Below, piece after piece: positions 1 to 8,922 of a stretch of 64,000 nt of DNA. Source of the stretch: Chloroflexus sp. MS-G (GTDB lineage Bacteria > Chloroflexota > Chloroflexia > Chloroflexales > Chloroflexaceae); contig NZ_JPIM01000006.1 of NCBI RefSeq assembly GCF_000735195.1, forward strand, positions 1 through 64,000. Direction: 5' to 3'. The first letter of the stretch is position 1. Each line of letters starts with the position of its first letter. The notes beneath the pieces are model-generated. The model searched no databases. It saw nothing but the letters and a program-made list of their open reading frames with translations, and was not told the origin of the DNA. The position numbers were made by a program, and so were the translations under genes.

Positions 1-247
1 GGGGCCGCCGCAGCTCACTCCTAAAATTCTCCGGCACTGTTAGCCCCTACCTGATAGTGATGCCAGCGTGCCCTAATCTTGATACGCAACCCATAGGTTC
101 GCAGCCCGACACTGCTGTTTAGGGTCCTACGGTTCTACGCGAGTGGATACGGTTGAGATAGATATGAATGGATGTTACCCTCCTTTCCTGGCTGGATCAG
201 GGATACAATACGATTGAAGTTACGCGAGAGTTGAATGGAGACACGGC
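1..247. other. Intergenic lead-in, no gene seen
   Basis: I see no convincing coding sequence here. The only notable signal is a -10-like TACAAT at 204-209, about 40 bases before the ATG of the nucleotidyltransferase, with no clear -35 partner. A GGAG ribosome-binding site lies just before that ATG. The gene upstream of this stretch lies outside the window. Confidence 0.4.
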
Positions 248-1417
248 ATGAATATCGCACGTCACGCGGTGATTCTGGTGGCCGGTGCGTCAACGCGCAC
301 CCGTCCGCTGACCGTTCAGCGCCCGAAACCGCTGATCCCGTTGTTAGGGCGGCCATTGCTGGCGCACATTCTTGATGAGCTGGTAGGGCTGGTGGATCGG
401 GTGACACTAGTCGTAGGGTATCGGGCCGATCAGATTGTGGCAACGTTTGGTCCTGTGTATCGGGGGATGGCAATCCGGTATGCTTACCAAACGACGATTA
501 ACGGTACGGCGGGAGCACTGATGGCGGCAACACCTCTCAATGAGCCATTTGTGTTGCTCTACGGCGACAATCTGGTTTCCCGAGCAGATATAGAAGGGGT
601 GCGGCAGATGCGCTACGGCGTGGCCGGTCTGCGGGTCAGTGACCCTCGGTCATTTGGCATTCTTGAGCTGGTCGATGGGCAGGTACAGCGAATTATCGAA
701 AAACCGGCGTACCCACCACCTGATGCGTTGGCGAATGCCGGAATTTATCATTTCGATAGTGAAGTAGTGCCGTTGTTGCATCAGATTACACCTTCCCCAC
801 GCGGTGAATTGGAATTGACCGATCTGATCGGTCTGCTGGCCGCCCGGCATCCGGTAGGATGTCATGTCTGCACCGGTCACTGGATTCCAGTGGGAACCCC
901 ATGGGAAGCACTGGTAGCAGCTCGCTTTTTGTTAGCCCAACAAGCCCAGCATCAATTGCAGCCACAGATAGCGCCGGGGGCGACCGTTGACCCGCAGGCC
1001 GAACTCGAAGGGTCAGTGGTCATTGGTGAAGGGGCGCGCATTGAGGGTCAGGTGCGGATTGTCGGCCCGGTGTGGATCGGGCCACGCGCAGAGATCAGGT
1101 CGGGCGCATTGGTGATAGCATCGGTGATCGAGACCGGGGCAACGATTGAGAGCGAGGCGATGGTTGGCGGTTCAGTCATTGGCCCGGCGGCGATTGTGGG
1201 GGCCGGTGCTACGATCAGTCACTCGTGGCTGGATGAAGGAGTGCAGATCGGTCCGCAAACGGTTATTGAAGCAGCAGCGTTTTCCGATCCACAACCGACA
1301 GCAGTAGTGAACGGTCTGCTCTCCCATGCCGATTTGGTCAATCGTGGGGCAGTTGTGGCGGCCGGTCTTACGATTGCGCCTGCAAGTAGGGTTGCTGCGG
1401 GGAGTGTACTTATGTGA
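248..1417 (+). CDS. Sugar-phosphate nucleotidyltransferase with left-handed beta-helix domain
   Basis: A 389-residue cytoplasmic enzyme expected to transfer a nucleotide to a sugar-1-phosphate, making an activated sugar for glycan synthesis. The N-terminal Rossmann-like domain begins with the nucleotide-binding region AVILVAGASTRTRPLT and the KPLIPLLGRPLL motif; LYGDN near residue 100 is the metal/nucleotide site and IIEKP follows near 150. From about residue 240 the chain becomes hexapeptide repeats (IGEGARIEG, IGPRAEI and similar) typical of a left-handed beta-helix, as in GlmU or bacterial GDP-mannose pyrophosphorylases. A GGAG site supports the ATG at 248. The exact sugar and nucleotide cannot be told; a glucose-1-phosphate thymidylyltransferase or GlmU-like role is equally possible. 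It stands alone on its strand. Confidence 0.85.
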   Translation: MNIARHAVILVAGASTRTRPLTVQRPKPLIPLLGRPLLAHILDELVGLVDRVTLVVGYRADQIVATFGPVYRGMAIRYAYQTTINGTAGALMAATPLNEPFVLLYGDNLVSRADIEGVRQMRYGVAGLRVSDPRSFGILELVDGQVQRIIEKPAYPPPDALANAGIYHFDSEVVPLLHQITPSPRGELELTDLIGLLAARHPVGCHVCTGHWIPVGTPWEALVAARFLLAQQAQHQLQPQIAPGATVDPQAELEGSVVIGEGARIEGQVRIVGPVWIGPRAEIRSGALVIASVIETGATIESEAMVGGSVIGPAAIVGAGATISHSWLDEGVQIGPQTVIEAAAFSDPQPTAVVNGLLSHADLVNRGAVVAAGLTIAPASRVAAGSVLM

Positions 1418-1579
1418 CTACTAGCAGTTTCGCCAGCGACGGATACGTTTGCCAATCGTTTCCCCTGCGTGTCTGACAAGGCGAGCCAGCGGCCCGCGCA
1501 TTCAGGGACGGTGACAAGGCGGGTCAACGACCCGCCCACCCACGAAAGACATCCTTATCACGCTCCCACTCTACCCAAA

Positions 1580-2749
1580 CTAGCGCAGATTACTCGGTCG
1601 CTCACCCAGGGTAACTGACACCTTCTGCTCTTGACCATCACGAAGGATGGTTAGTTCAACTGTATCACCAGGACGGTACTGCAACAACAGTTGACGCAGC
1701 GAGACATTGCCGTCGAGTCGTTGATCATTGACTGCAACGATGATGTCACCTTCTCGTAGACCGGCTTTGGCGGCGGCAGTATTGGGCAACACAGCCGACT
1801 GACCGTTAACACCAGCACTGATGAACGCACCATTTTGTACCGGCAGATTATACTCGGCGGCTACTTCGCCATCAATCATGAGATAGGTAATACCGAGGAA
1901 CGGATAGCGCACCTGGCCGGTACGGATGATCTGATCAGCGACATTAGCGAAGATGCTGCTCGGTACGGCAAAGCCCAGCCCTTCAACCGGCGTCATTGTG
2001 CCAAAGCCTACGTCGTTACGTACCACTAAGGTATTGATACCGACCACTTCCCCTTTCAGATTGATGAGCGGCCCACCGCTGTTACCACTGTTGATGGCCG
2101 CGTCGGTCTGGATCAGTCCTTCCATCCCACTACCCGGTACCGAGCGGTTGAGCGCACTTACTACACCAGCGGTTACCGTATTGCGAAAGTTGCCGAGCGG
2201 GCTACCGATCGCCAGTACTGTTTCACCCGGTTGCAAAGCCGATGAGTCACCAATGACAGCCACACCAGGCACCTCGCCGTTTACTTTGAGCACGGCAATA
2301 TCGTTGAGCGAGTCGGTACCGACCAACTCTGCCTGGCGACGAGTGCCGTCGGCAAAGAGCACGAAATAGCGATTACCGTCGCTAACGACGTGATTGTTGG
2401 TGAGGATATAGCCATCTTCGCTGATAATGACGCCGCTGCCACTTCCGCGACCGGTACGACCTTCGACCGTTATCGTCACGACTGCGGGGGCAACGCGCTT
2501 TACCGCCGCGACCATAGCATCAGAGATGTTGACAACAACGGCTTCATTGACTGTTGACGACGATGGTGGAGTTTGAGTAACGGTATTGACGGGTCGTGTA
2601 TCGATGGCAGACACCTTAGCTGTTACCTGCGCCAGTGTCTGCTGCGAGACCAGAAACCCTACCAGACCACCGGCAGCGGCGCCACCGGCAACACCGATAA
2701 AGATGCCTAACAAGAAGGTAAAAATCAACGCTAGACGATTCCCGTTCAT
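1580..2749 (-). CDS. Membrane-anchored HtrA/DegP-type serine protease with PDZ domain
   Basis: A 389-residue protein-quality-control protease acting outside the membrane. Residues about 5-35 form one hydrophobic, glycine/alanine-rich anchor. The trypsin-like domain carries the triad: His in ILTNNHVVSDGN, Asp in SLNDIAVLKV and Ser in NSGNSGGPLIN. A single PDZ domain follows (GLREGDIIVAVNDQRLDG) and runs to the C-terminus, giving the usual one-PDZ DegS/HtrA layout. A longer frame opens at 2812, but GGGAGGT six bases before the ATG at 2749, and the anchor right after it, decide the start. Strongly supported as a family; its substrates are unknown. Confidence 0.92.
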   Translation of the reverse strand: MNGNRLALIFTFLLGIFIGVAGGAAAGGLVGFLVSQQTLAQVTAKVSAIDTRPVNTVTQTPPSSSTVNEAVVVNISDAMVAAVKRVAPAVVTITVEGRTGRGSGSGVIISEDGYILTNNHVVSDGNRYFVLFADGTRRQAELVGTDSLNDIAVLKVNGEVPGVAVIGDSSALQPGETVLAIGSPLGNFRNTVTAGVVSALNRSVPGSGMEGLIQTDAAINSGNSGGPLINLKGEVVGINTLVVRNDVGFGTMTPVEGLGFAVPSSIFANVADQIIRTGQVRYPFLGITYLMIDGEVAAEYNLPVQNGAFISAGVNGQSAVLPNTAAAKAGLREGDIIVAVNDQRLDGNVSLRQLLLQYRPGDTVELTILRDGQEQKVSVTLGERPSNLR

Positions 2750-2977
2750 AGCCAGACCTCCCAAATGAGCCAGACGATCATGAACTCGCCTGTTTGCTAA
2801 GCATATCATCACGCAGTTATTTTAAAATTCGGTTAGAAGGGCGTAAGAAGTTGATGAGATGATGCGTAGCGGGTGAGCTATACAGCAGGATCAAACCACT
2901 GTCGGCCTTTCTCAGCATTGGATAAGAGTGTTGGCTTGAACCCTCAGCGAGGTGCTGAACACCGTCTTGCTACATTT

Positions 2978-3014
2978 GATGCCCCTTTCGCTCATCCGTT
3001 GGAGAAGGGGCATC
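2978..3014. other. Intergenic inverted repeat
   Basis: GATGCCCCTT pairs perfectly with AAGGGGCATC across a 17-base loop, between the HtrA-type gene and the epimerase gene. There is no T-run on either side, so a rho-independent terminator is not supported. It may be a transcript-end structure or a repeat remnant. Confidence 0.4.
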
Positions 3015-3067
3015 GAGGAAATGGTACGTCTACCAGCCACACTTTTTCAGATACTCGATCAGAAAGA

Positions 3068-4009
3068 TCATTGCGGCAACTTCAGCAAATCGCGCAGTGC
3101 CGGTTCTAAGGTTGGGAAACGAAACTGGTAACCGAGTTCTAGGGCCTTTCGAGGAATGGCGTTTTGGCCGTACACCACCAGATCAGCCATTTCACCGAGG
3201 GCAATGCGCAAACTAAACTCAGGGACCGGTAACCACGACGGCGAGCCGAGCACTTTGCCGAGAATAGCGGCAAACTCACGATTGGGGAGTGCGCCTGGCG
3301 CAACCGCATTGAGCGGTCCGCGTACCCGTTCATCTTCGAGGGCAAAACGGATCAGGCCAACTTCATCGGCAGGATGAATCCAGGGATAGACCTGGGTACC
3401 AGGAAGGATGGGGCCGCCGGTCATGAGCTTAAAGGGCAGCATAATTTGCGGTAACGCGCCCGATTCGGGATCGAGTAACAGGCCGGTACGCAACTGCACA
3501 GTACGAACCCCAAACGACTCGGCCCGTGCCGCTTCTGCTTCCCAGGCCACACAAACCTGCGCCAGAAAGTCATGACCTGGCGGTGCCGATTCGTCGAGTG
3601 GAGTGCTATCGCGATAGGGGCCGTAGTACCCGACTGCCGATGCACAAATGAAGACGTTGGGACGTTGGGAAGCAGCCGCGATGGCGTTCACAATACCACG
3701 GGTGCCGATCACCCGACTATTGCGGATTTCCGCTTTGTATTCAGGTGTCCAGCGCTTACCGAGCAAGCCGGTAGAAATAGGTGCACCGGCAAGATGGATG
3801 ACACCCCAGGCGCCGTCAAGGGCCGCTGCCCAAGCACCCTGTTCAGCAGGCTGCCAGGCCACATAGTCAGCCGCGCCGGGCAGGGTATCTCGTGCTCGTG
3901 ATGGATTACGACTAAAGATGACCAGGGCGTATTCGTTCTGTAATTCGGCAACCAGCTTACGCCCGATCAAGCCAGTCGCGCCGGTGATAATAATGCGTTT
4001 TGTGCTCAT
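3068..4009 (-). CDS. TIGR01777-family NAD-dependent epimerase-like protein (YfcH/SDR39U1 type)
   Basis: A 313-residue atypical short-chain dehydrogenase/epimerase. The N-terminal dinucleotide-binding loop is ITGATGLIGRKLVAEL, followed by the family-typical WQP and GVIHLAGAPI segments. SAVGYYG carries the YxxxK-region tyrosine equivalent, and the region after HPADEVGLI matches the conserved C-terminal half. Length fits the family (about 300 residues). The biochemical role of the family is poorly defined, so no substrate is given. It lies alone between the HtrA-type protease and the riboflavin operon, on the same strand as both. Confidence 0.85.
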   Translation of the reverse strand: MSTKRIIITGATGLIGRKLVAELQNEYALVIFSRNPSRARDTLPGAADYVAWQPAEQGAWAAALDGAWGVIHLAGAPISTGLLGKRWTPEYKAEIRNSRVIGTRGIVNAIAAASQRPNVFICASAVGYYGPYRDSTPLDESAPPGHDFLAQVCVAWEAEAARAESFGVRTVQLRTGLLLDPESGALPQIMLPFKLMTGGPILPGTQVYPWIHPADEVGLIRFALEDERVRGPLNAVAPGALPNREFAAILGKVLGSPSWLPVPEFSLRIALGEMADLVVYGQNAIPRKALELGYQFRFPTLEPALRDLLKLPQ

Positions 4010-4208
4010 AGAGTTACTTCATAAGCGCAGCGGCAGGAGCTGGCAGCAGGTCGAGAACCCGCTCCTACCGCTGTGTGAACAGACATATCGGTAACGGTAA
4101 CAGCTCTGTACCGCGTTCTACATTCAATGTGAATGGCTACAGTAGCATCGTACACGCTCTTGTCGGCTCTGTCAATGATTTGGTAGACCCGCTTTGCACC
4201 AGGTGAGT

Positions 4209-4676
4209 TTAGCGTTTCAGACTACGCAAGAGAGTAGCCATCTCGATAGCTGCTGTAGCCGCTTCAAACCCTTTATTGCCAGCCTTCGTACCGGCACGTT
4301 CAATCGCCTGCTCGATATTTTCGGTTGTGATTACCCCAAAAATACAGGGAACACCGGTTTGAAGACTCACCTGGGCGATGCCACTGCTGACAGCACCAGC
4401 GACGTGCTCGTAGTGACTGGTTGCGCCACGGATCACTGCTCCTAGGGCGATAATCGCATCGTACTGACCACGCTCGGCTAATCGCCGACACACCAGTGGT
4501 ATTTCAAACGATCCCGGTACCCAGGCAATATCAATATGCTCTTCGGCTACACCATGCCGACGGAGCGCATCACGGGCGCCGTCAAGAAGACGATTGGTGA
4601 TCAGTTCGTTCCAACGACTGACAACAATCGCGATCCGTAAGCCATTTCCTACCAGCATACCTTCATAAATGGTCAT
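4209..4676 (-). CDS. ribH: 6,7-dimethyl-8-ribityllumazine synthase
   Basis: A 155-residue lumazine synthase, which condenses 5-amino-6-ribitylamino-uracil with dihydroxybutanone phosphate in the penultimate riboflavin step. Family landmarks are visible in order: [17 protein letters not shown], the [10 protein letters not shown] segment, [16 protein letters not shown] with the catalytic histidine, and [20 protein letters not shown] followed by GNKGFEAA. Length is standard for the icosahedral enzyme. It is the last gene of the rib operon and its start overlaps the end of ribBA by 14 bases, suggesting translational coupling. Confidence 0.97.
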   Translation of the reverse strand: MTIYEGMLVGNGLRIAIVVSRWNELITNRLLDGARDALRRHGVAEEHIDIAWVPGSFEIPLVCRRLAERGQYDAIIALGAVIRGATSHYEHVAGAVSSGIAQVSLQTGVPCIFGVITTENIEQAIERAGTKAGNKGFEAATAAIEMATLLRSLKR

Positions 4677-5871
4677 AGAGATGCTCCAGTTGGTGACCCA
4701 TGCGATTCCGTTTGGTAAGCAAATACGCTGCGTTGTGTGGATTGGCCGTTACGTAGATTGGAACTGGCGTAACTACGAAGCCAAATTCACGTAATGCGGC
4801 AACTTTCTGTGGATTGTTCGTGAGCAGATGAACGTGGTGCAGACCAAGATCAGCAAGAATCTGTGCTCCGACTGTATAATCACGGAGATCGGCAGGAAAA
4901 CCGAGCCGTTCATTTGCCTCTACCGTATCCAAACCCTGTTCCTGAAGCGCATACGCTCGTAGTTTATGATGTAATCCGATCCCGCGACCCTCTTGCCGCA
5001 AATACACCACTACCCCGCATCCGACAGCCGCAATCTGCTGTAGAGCAACGTCGAGTTGCTCACCACAGTCGCAACGGAGACTACCAAATACATCGCCGGT
5101 CAGACATTCCGAATGCAAACGTACCAAGACCGGTTGATCGGCTGTGGGTTTTCCCATCACCAGCGCAACGGCTTCGTAAGGTGTATAGCGAGCGGTGTAC
5201 GACATGATACGAAACGTACCATACGGTGTAGGAAGATACGCTTCCGCCATGCGTTCGATGAGGCACTCGTGTCGCTTGCGGTACGCGACAATCTGTGCCA
5301 CACTGATAATCTTCAGGCCATGACGGGCAGCGAAACGAACGAGATCGGGGCCGTGCGCCATTGTACCGTCGTCGTTCATGATCTCGCAGATAACGCCAGC
5401 CGGACGCAAACCGGCCAGCCGTGCTAAATCGACAGCCGCTTCAGTTTGCCCACGTCGCTCGAGGACGCCGTTGGGCGCTGCACGGAGCGGAAAGACATGA
5501 CCCGGTTGGACGAGATCTTCCGGCTTACTCGCCGGATCAACCGCCACCTGAATGGTATGCGCTCGATCAGCAGCCGAGATACCGGTTGTGACACCGCTCG
5601 CCGCTTCGATGGAAACGGTAAAGTTGGTACCAAACGGAGCCCGGTTGTGCTGTACCATCGGTGCTAATCCCAGCCGATCGGCAATTTCGCCGGCAAGTGC
5701 CAGACAGATCAGTCCACGACCTTCACGGGCCATAAATGCGATGGTCTCGGCAGTAACGTGTTGGGCAGCACAGGCCAGATCACCTTCATTTTCACGGTCG
5801 GTATCGTCAACGATGATGATCATTCGCCCGGCTGCGTAATCTTGTAACGCCTCTTCTACCGATGCAAACAT
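4663..5871 (-). CDS. ribBA: Bifunctional DHBP synthase / GTP cyclohydrolase II
   Basis: A 402-residue two-domain enzyme supplying both riboflavin precursors. The N-terminal RibB half (1-200) makes 3,4-dihydroxy-2-butanone 4-phosphate from ribulose 5-phosphate and shows [11 protein letters not shown] and the [15 protein letters not shown] region. The C-terminal RibA half opens GTP and shows the zinc ligands in [21 protein letters not shown] and the catalytic RQEGRGIGL. Both halves appear intact. Its ATG overlaps the ribE stop (TAATG) and its end overlaps ribH, so it is an internal gene of ribD-ribE-ribBA-ribH. Confidence 0.97.
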   Translation of the reverse strand: MFASVEEALQDYAAGRMIIIVDDTDRENEGDLACAAQHVTAETIAFMAREGRGLICLALAGEIADRLGLAPMVQHNRAPFGTNFTVSIEAASGVTTGISAADRAHTIQVAVDPASKPEDLVQPGHVFPLRAAPNGVLERRGQTEAAVDLARLAGLRPAGVICEIMNDDGTMAHGPDLVRFAARHGLKIISVAQIVAYRKRHECLIERMAEAYLPTPYGTFRIMSYTARYTPYEAVALVMGKPTADQPVLVRLHSECLTGDVFGSLRCDCGEQLDVALQQIAAVGCGVVVYLRQEGRGIGLHHKLRAYALQEQGLDTVEANERLGFPADLRDYTVGAQILADLGLHHVHLLTNNPQKVAALREFGFVVTPVPIYVTANPHNAAYLLTKRNRMGHQLEHLYDHL

Positions 5872-6479
5872 TAGTGCGCCTCCCGCCGGTAAGCTTCTAC
5901 CAACCGTTCCACATACTTCGCGATAATGTCCACCTCAATGTTCACTAGCGCCCCTACCTGCTGATGGCCCATAATGACTGCCGATTGGGTGTAAGCGACC
6001 AACGCAACCGTAAACGTATCACGCCCCATTTCGGCTACCGTCAGACTTACACCGTCAACCGCGATGTAACCCTTTTCGACGATGTACGGCAATAAACGGG
6101 CAGGTGGGCGAATTGTTACGCGCTTCGAGTCGCCTTCGGGAACGATGGCGACAATTTCGCCGACACCATCGACGTGGCCCTGGACGTAATGCCCACCCAT
6201 TCTGCTACCAAACGCAAGGGCCCGTTCGAGATTCACCGGATCACCGACCTTGAGCCGCCCCAAATTGGTGCGCCGCAGCGTCTCTGGACTCAGCCCAACC
6301 GTGAAGCTGTGATCGGTCAGCGCTGTCACCGTCAGGCATGTACCGTTGACCGCAATACTGTCGCCAATGCGTGTCCCTTCGAGCACGGTATGGCAGTTCA
6401 CGGTCAATTGATTCGCCTGATCCTGATCACCGACAATGTGAGCAACTGTTCCCATCTCTTCCACAATCCCAGTAAACAT
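5871..6479 (-). CDS. ribE: Riboflavin synthase, alpha subunit
   Basis: A 202-residue riboflavin synthase that dismutates two lumazine molecules to riboflavin. It has the canonical N-terminus MFTGIVEEMGTV and the two internally repeated lumazine-binding barrels: IAVNGTCLTVT with GDPVNLERAL in the first half, and IAVDGVSLTV with NIEVDIIAKYVERL in the second. An open frame extends to 6527, but GAGGAGGT seven bases before the ATG at 6479 and the conserved N-terminus fix this start. It overlaps the 3' end of ribD by about 53 bases. Confidence 0.96.
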   Translation of the reverse strand: MFTGIVEEMGTVAHIVGDQDQANQLTVNCHTVLEGTRIGDSIAVNGTCLTVTALTDHSFTVGLSPETLRRTNLGRLKVGDPVNLERALAFGSRMGGHYVQGHVDGVGEIVAIVPEGDSKRVTIRPPARLLPYIVEKGYIAVDGVSLTVAEMGRDTFTVALVAYTQSAVIMGHQQVGALVNIEVDIIAKYVERLVEAYRREAH

Positions 6480-7635
6480 CAGCAACCTCCTCGATATTCC
6501 ACCATGGCGCAGCGATTGACGAAGCAATCAGCAATACGTCCTGGTCGTACTGTTCAATTCGACGCAAACGGTAGGGTTGAGCCAGGGCCATTCGTGGCAC
6601 ACCGGCGCCAGCCATGGGCGCTGGCGCCAGGGCATCATTAACGATTCGGGTACCAATGAAGGCCCAGACTTCATCGATTAAACCATCGGTGTGCAGCGCA
6701 CCCAACAGCGTCGCGCCACCCTCAACCAACACGTGATTATGCCCCTGCTCTGCGAGATAGCACAGTAACGGCTTAAGAGCGACACGCCCGTCGGTGCCAG
6801 GTGGACATTGCACCACCTTTCCCCCACGCTCCTGTACGGCGCTCACCCAGGCCGGAGCGGGCTTCACCGTCGCAATCAGTGTCTGACCGGGGAGGTCGGC
6901 GCTAAGTACCCGCGCTTCCAACGGGGTTCGACCATGACTATCCACAATCACCCGCAGCGGATGGCGCGGCATCCGCCAGTGTTGATCGAGACGGGTGGTC
7001 AGTTGCGGATCATCTTTGAGCACAGTGCCGACTCCCACCATAATCACGTCAACCTGATCGCGTAGCCGATGCACCTGAGTACGAGCAGCGGAACCCGTGA
7101 TCCAGCGACTATCGCCACCAGCAGTCGCAATCCGACCGTCGAGCGTCATGGCATATTTGGCCGTGACGAGTGGCCGACCGGACTGTACTCGACAACGAAA
7201 CGGCGCCAGTTGTTCGGCGACAACAGCGGCGCCGCTTGTAATCTGGTGTACCTCAATCCCGGCGGTCTGCAACACTGGTGTTGCACCAGCCCCCATACGC
7301 GGGTCGGGATCACGGGCAATGAAAAAGACACGCCGGATGCCAGCAGTAATGATGGCTTCCGTGCAAGGCAGTGTCCGCCCATGGAAGGTACATGGTTCAA
7401 GGGTCGTGTAGAGATCGGCCCCTTGTGCGCGGTGACCGGCAGCCGCCAATGCGACTCGTTCTGCATGCGGGCCGCCAGCGGGTTGGGTCGCTCCCACCCC
7501 CACCACCTGCCCGTCACGCACGACTACCGCCCCAACCGGTGGATTAGGGCTGGTGCGACCGACAACAGCCGCTGCTTGCTGCCAGGCAAGGGCAAAAAAG
7601 TGATCTGGTGTGAAGCACTGGTGATGATCATTCAT
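6427..7635 (-). CDS. ribD: Bifunctional pyrimidine deaminase/reductase
   Basis: A 402-residue enzyme for the second and third steps after GTP opening in riboflavin synthesis. The N-terminal deaminase domain has the zinc site HAERVAL plus LEPCTFHGRTLPC. The reductase domain begins near residue 150 (RPLVTAKYAMTLDGRIAT) and ends with LVEGGATLLGALHTDGLIDEVW. The ATG at 7635, behind a GAGGGG site, is preferred over an upstream candidate at 7653. It is first in the rib operon, downstream of an FMN riboswitch on the same strand. The last 25 residues lie in the region shared with ribE and look poorly conserved. Confidence 0.95.
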   Translation of the reverse strand: MNDHHQCFTPDHFFALAWQQAAAVVGRTSPNPPVGAVVVRDGQVVGVGATQPAGGPHAERVALAAAGHRAQGADLYTTLEPCTFHGRTLPCTEAIITAGIRRVFFIARDPDPRMGAGATPVLQTAGIEVHQITSGAAVVAEQLAPFRCRVQSGRPLVTAKYAMTLDGRIATAGGDSRWITGSAARTQVHRLRDQVDVIMVGVGTVLKDDPQLTTRLDQHWRMPRHPLRVIVDSHGRTPLEARVLSADLPGQTLIATVKPAPAWVSAVQERGGKVVQCPPGTDGRVALKPLLCYLAEQGHNHVLVEGGATLLGALHTDGLIDEVWAFIGTRIVNDALAPAPMAGAGVPRMALAQPYRLRRIEQYDQDVLLIASSIAAPWWNIEEVADVYWDCGRDGNSCSHCR

Positions 7636-7737
7636 CGCGACACCCCTCTTCATAACCTTCGGGGCATCGCGGGGAGGACGATGAAGCAGAGAATATCAAC
7701 CAACCGGTGCTGCACCGGTACGGTTGTACAAACAGAC

Positions 7738-7759
7738 AAGAGCAACGAGGATGCTCTTG
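7738..7759 (-). terminator. Candidate attenuator hairpin between FMN riboswitch and ribD
   Basis: On the minus strand CAAGAGCA pairs with TGCTCTTG around a 6-base loop, followed by a T-rich TCTGTTTGT. It lies about 35 bases downstream of the riboswitch aptamer and about 100 bases before ribD, where a transcriptional expression platform would sit. The T-run is interrupted, so termination is plausible but unproved. A second small palindrome, CCGGTGCTGCACCGG, follows at about 7703-7717. Confidence 0.45.
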
Positions 7760-7792
7760 CCGCTGCATATGCCATCGTGCCAGACCAACCGC

Positions 7793-7921
7793 AGACCTTC
7801 TCCCATCCGGACTATACCGTCGGCCCCGGAATCGCACCGAGTCCTGCCTTGCGGCTCGCGGGCTTGTGTGGGCACGCCACCATTACCGCCGATCAGGAAT
7901 TTCACCTTGCCCCGAAGGTCT
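7793..7921 (-). ncRNA. FMN riboswitch (RFN element)
   Basis: Read on the minus strand, the segment contains the hallmark RFN blocks in order: GGGGCAAGGTGAAATTCC, GATCGGCGGTAATGG, AGCCCGCGAGCC, GGTGCGATTCCGGGGCCGAC, GGTATAGTCCGGATGGGAGA. The outer stem P1 is visible as GACCTTC (7914-7920) pairing with GAAGGTC (7794-7800). It lies in the leader of ribD-ribE-ribBA-ribH, where FMN binding is expected to shut the operon off. The aptamer identity is close to certain; the switching mechanism is inferred. Confidence 0.96.
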
Positions 7922-7954
7922 TCGGATTATGTCGCCGTAGCGACATGTATGAGT

Positions 7955-7983
7955 ACCATACCGCGAAAATCGGATGGTGTCAA
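7955..7983 (-). promoter_or_regulatory. Promoter of the riboflavin operon
   Basis: On the minus strand TTGACA (7978-7983) and TATGGT (7955-7960) are separated by exactly 17 bases. Transcription would start just before the FMN riboswitch, giving a leader of roughly 310 bases ahead of ribD. A small hairpin (TGTCGC...GCGACA) precedes the aptamer. Confidence 0.75.
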
Positions 7984-8278
7984 TTCGATTTACGGCGGAT
8001 GAAACCTGATAGATTACGGGCACAGCGGCACTGTGCCCCAACCGATCTTCTTCTGCAACAGGGTTCTCCGGATAGGCTCTTAAAGCAGTGGGGACGGTTT
8101 GGGAACCGCCTCTACTCCGACCTCTCCCCGCGTTCCCTGCTCACGTTTCCGCCAAACATACCCCGCTCGTTACAGTCTAGCTACTGTTAATTGAGCAGCT
8201 ATCACTTACATGCCTGCGCACGATGGTTTAGCTTTTTTCCAAAAGCCACTGAGGAAGCTATCTGATTTCAGCAACAGC

Positions 8279-8820
8279 ATGAGCAATCTTCACATTGAAT
8301 GGACAATAAGCTTGTTCCCGCCGGGCACTCGAGCAGTATTTTGGCAATTGCTCGTTACATTCGGCGTACCGGTGCTTGTGGTGGGTTTCTTTATTGCAAT
8401 TATCACCACAGAAAATCGTTGGCTTGTTACGTTACAGGTGATGAGTATTGTGGCTGCTATTCTTGTGGTATTGCTCGTGCTGGCCGTCCTGATCTTGTGG
8501 CTGGTTGGCTATCAACAGCACTTTGTGCTCGACGGGCAAGGTGTTCGTGTTACTGCATGGGTGTACCAAAGCATTCTTTCGTGCGGCCCGATTCCTTCTT
8601 TTTATTGAGCGGACGACCCGGTGCAATGGGTTCAGCACTCCTTATGCGCACAGGTGATGCCATCGACTGGCAAGAAGTGCGGAAGGTGGAAGTCGAGCCG
8701 CGACAATATCTGCTGACGTTGCATCGTAAAAGCGGCTCCCCATTTCTGCTGTTCTGTCCCCCAGAACATTTCGCGACAGTGCGCGAGATTGTACAGGCGC
8801 AAACCGCTCTTCGTTGGTGA
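8279..8820 (+). pseudogene. Membrane protein gene interrupted by a frameshift
   Basis: The first half (ATG 8279, MSNLHIEWTISLFPPG...) reads in one frame through two hydrophobic spans, about residues 20-45 and 52-75, and FVLDGQGVRVTA, then stops at 8608. The second half reads in another frame from about 8560 and looks like real protein: LLSGRPGAMGSALL, IDWQEVRKVEVEPRQYLLTL, then LLFCPPEHFATVREIVQAQ. Together they give a plausible protein of about 180 residues with two membrane spans and a cytoplasmic tail. A single-base indel between about 8545 and 8600 would join them. This is either a true pseudogene or a sequencing error. I do not recognise the family. Confidence 0.55.
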
Positions 8821-8922
8821 AGGTCAGAAGAACACTTGCTGGTATCGTACAACCTTAAATCGTTCTTCTGTCCGTACCCCGGTACTGCTAAAGAATGCGC
8901 TGCTCGCTACGCTCCGCCTATG

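Noticed and set aside
7069..8190. Long plus-strand frame (373 codons) across ribD and its leader
   Set aside because: It is antisense to ribD and to the FMN riboswitch, has an unnatural Arg/Cys/His-rich composition and no ribosome-binding site.
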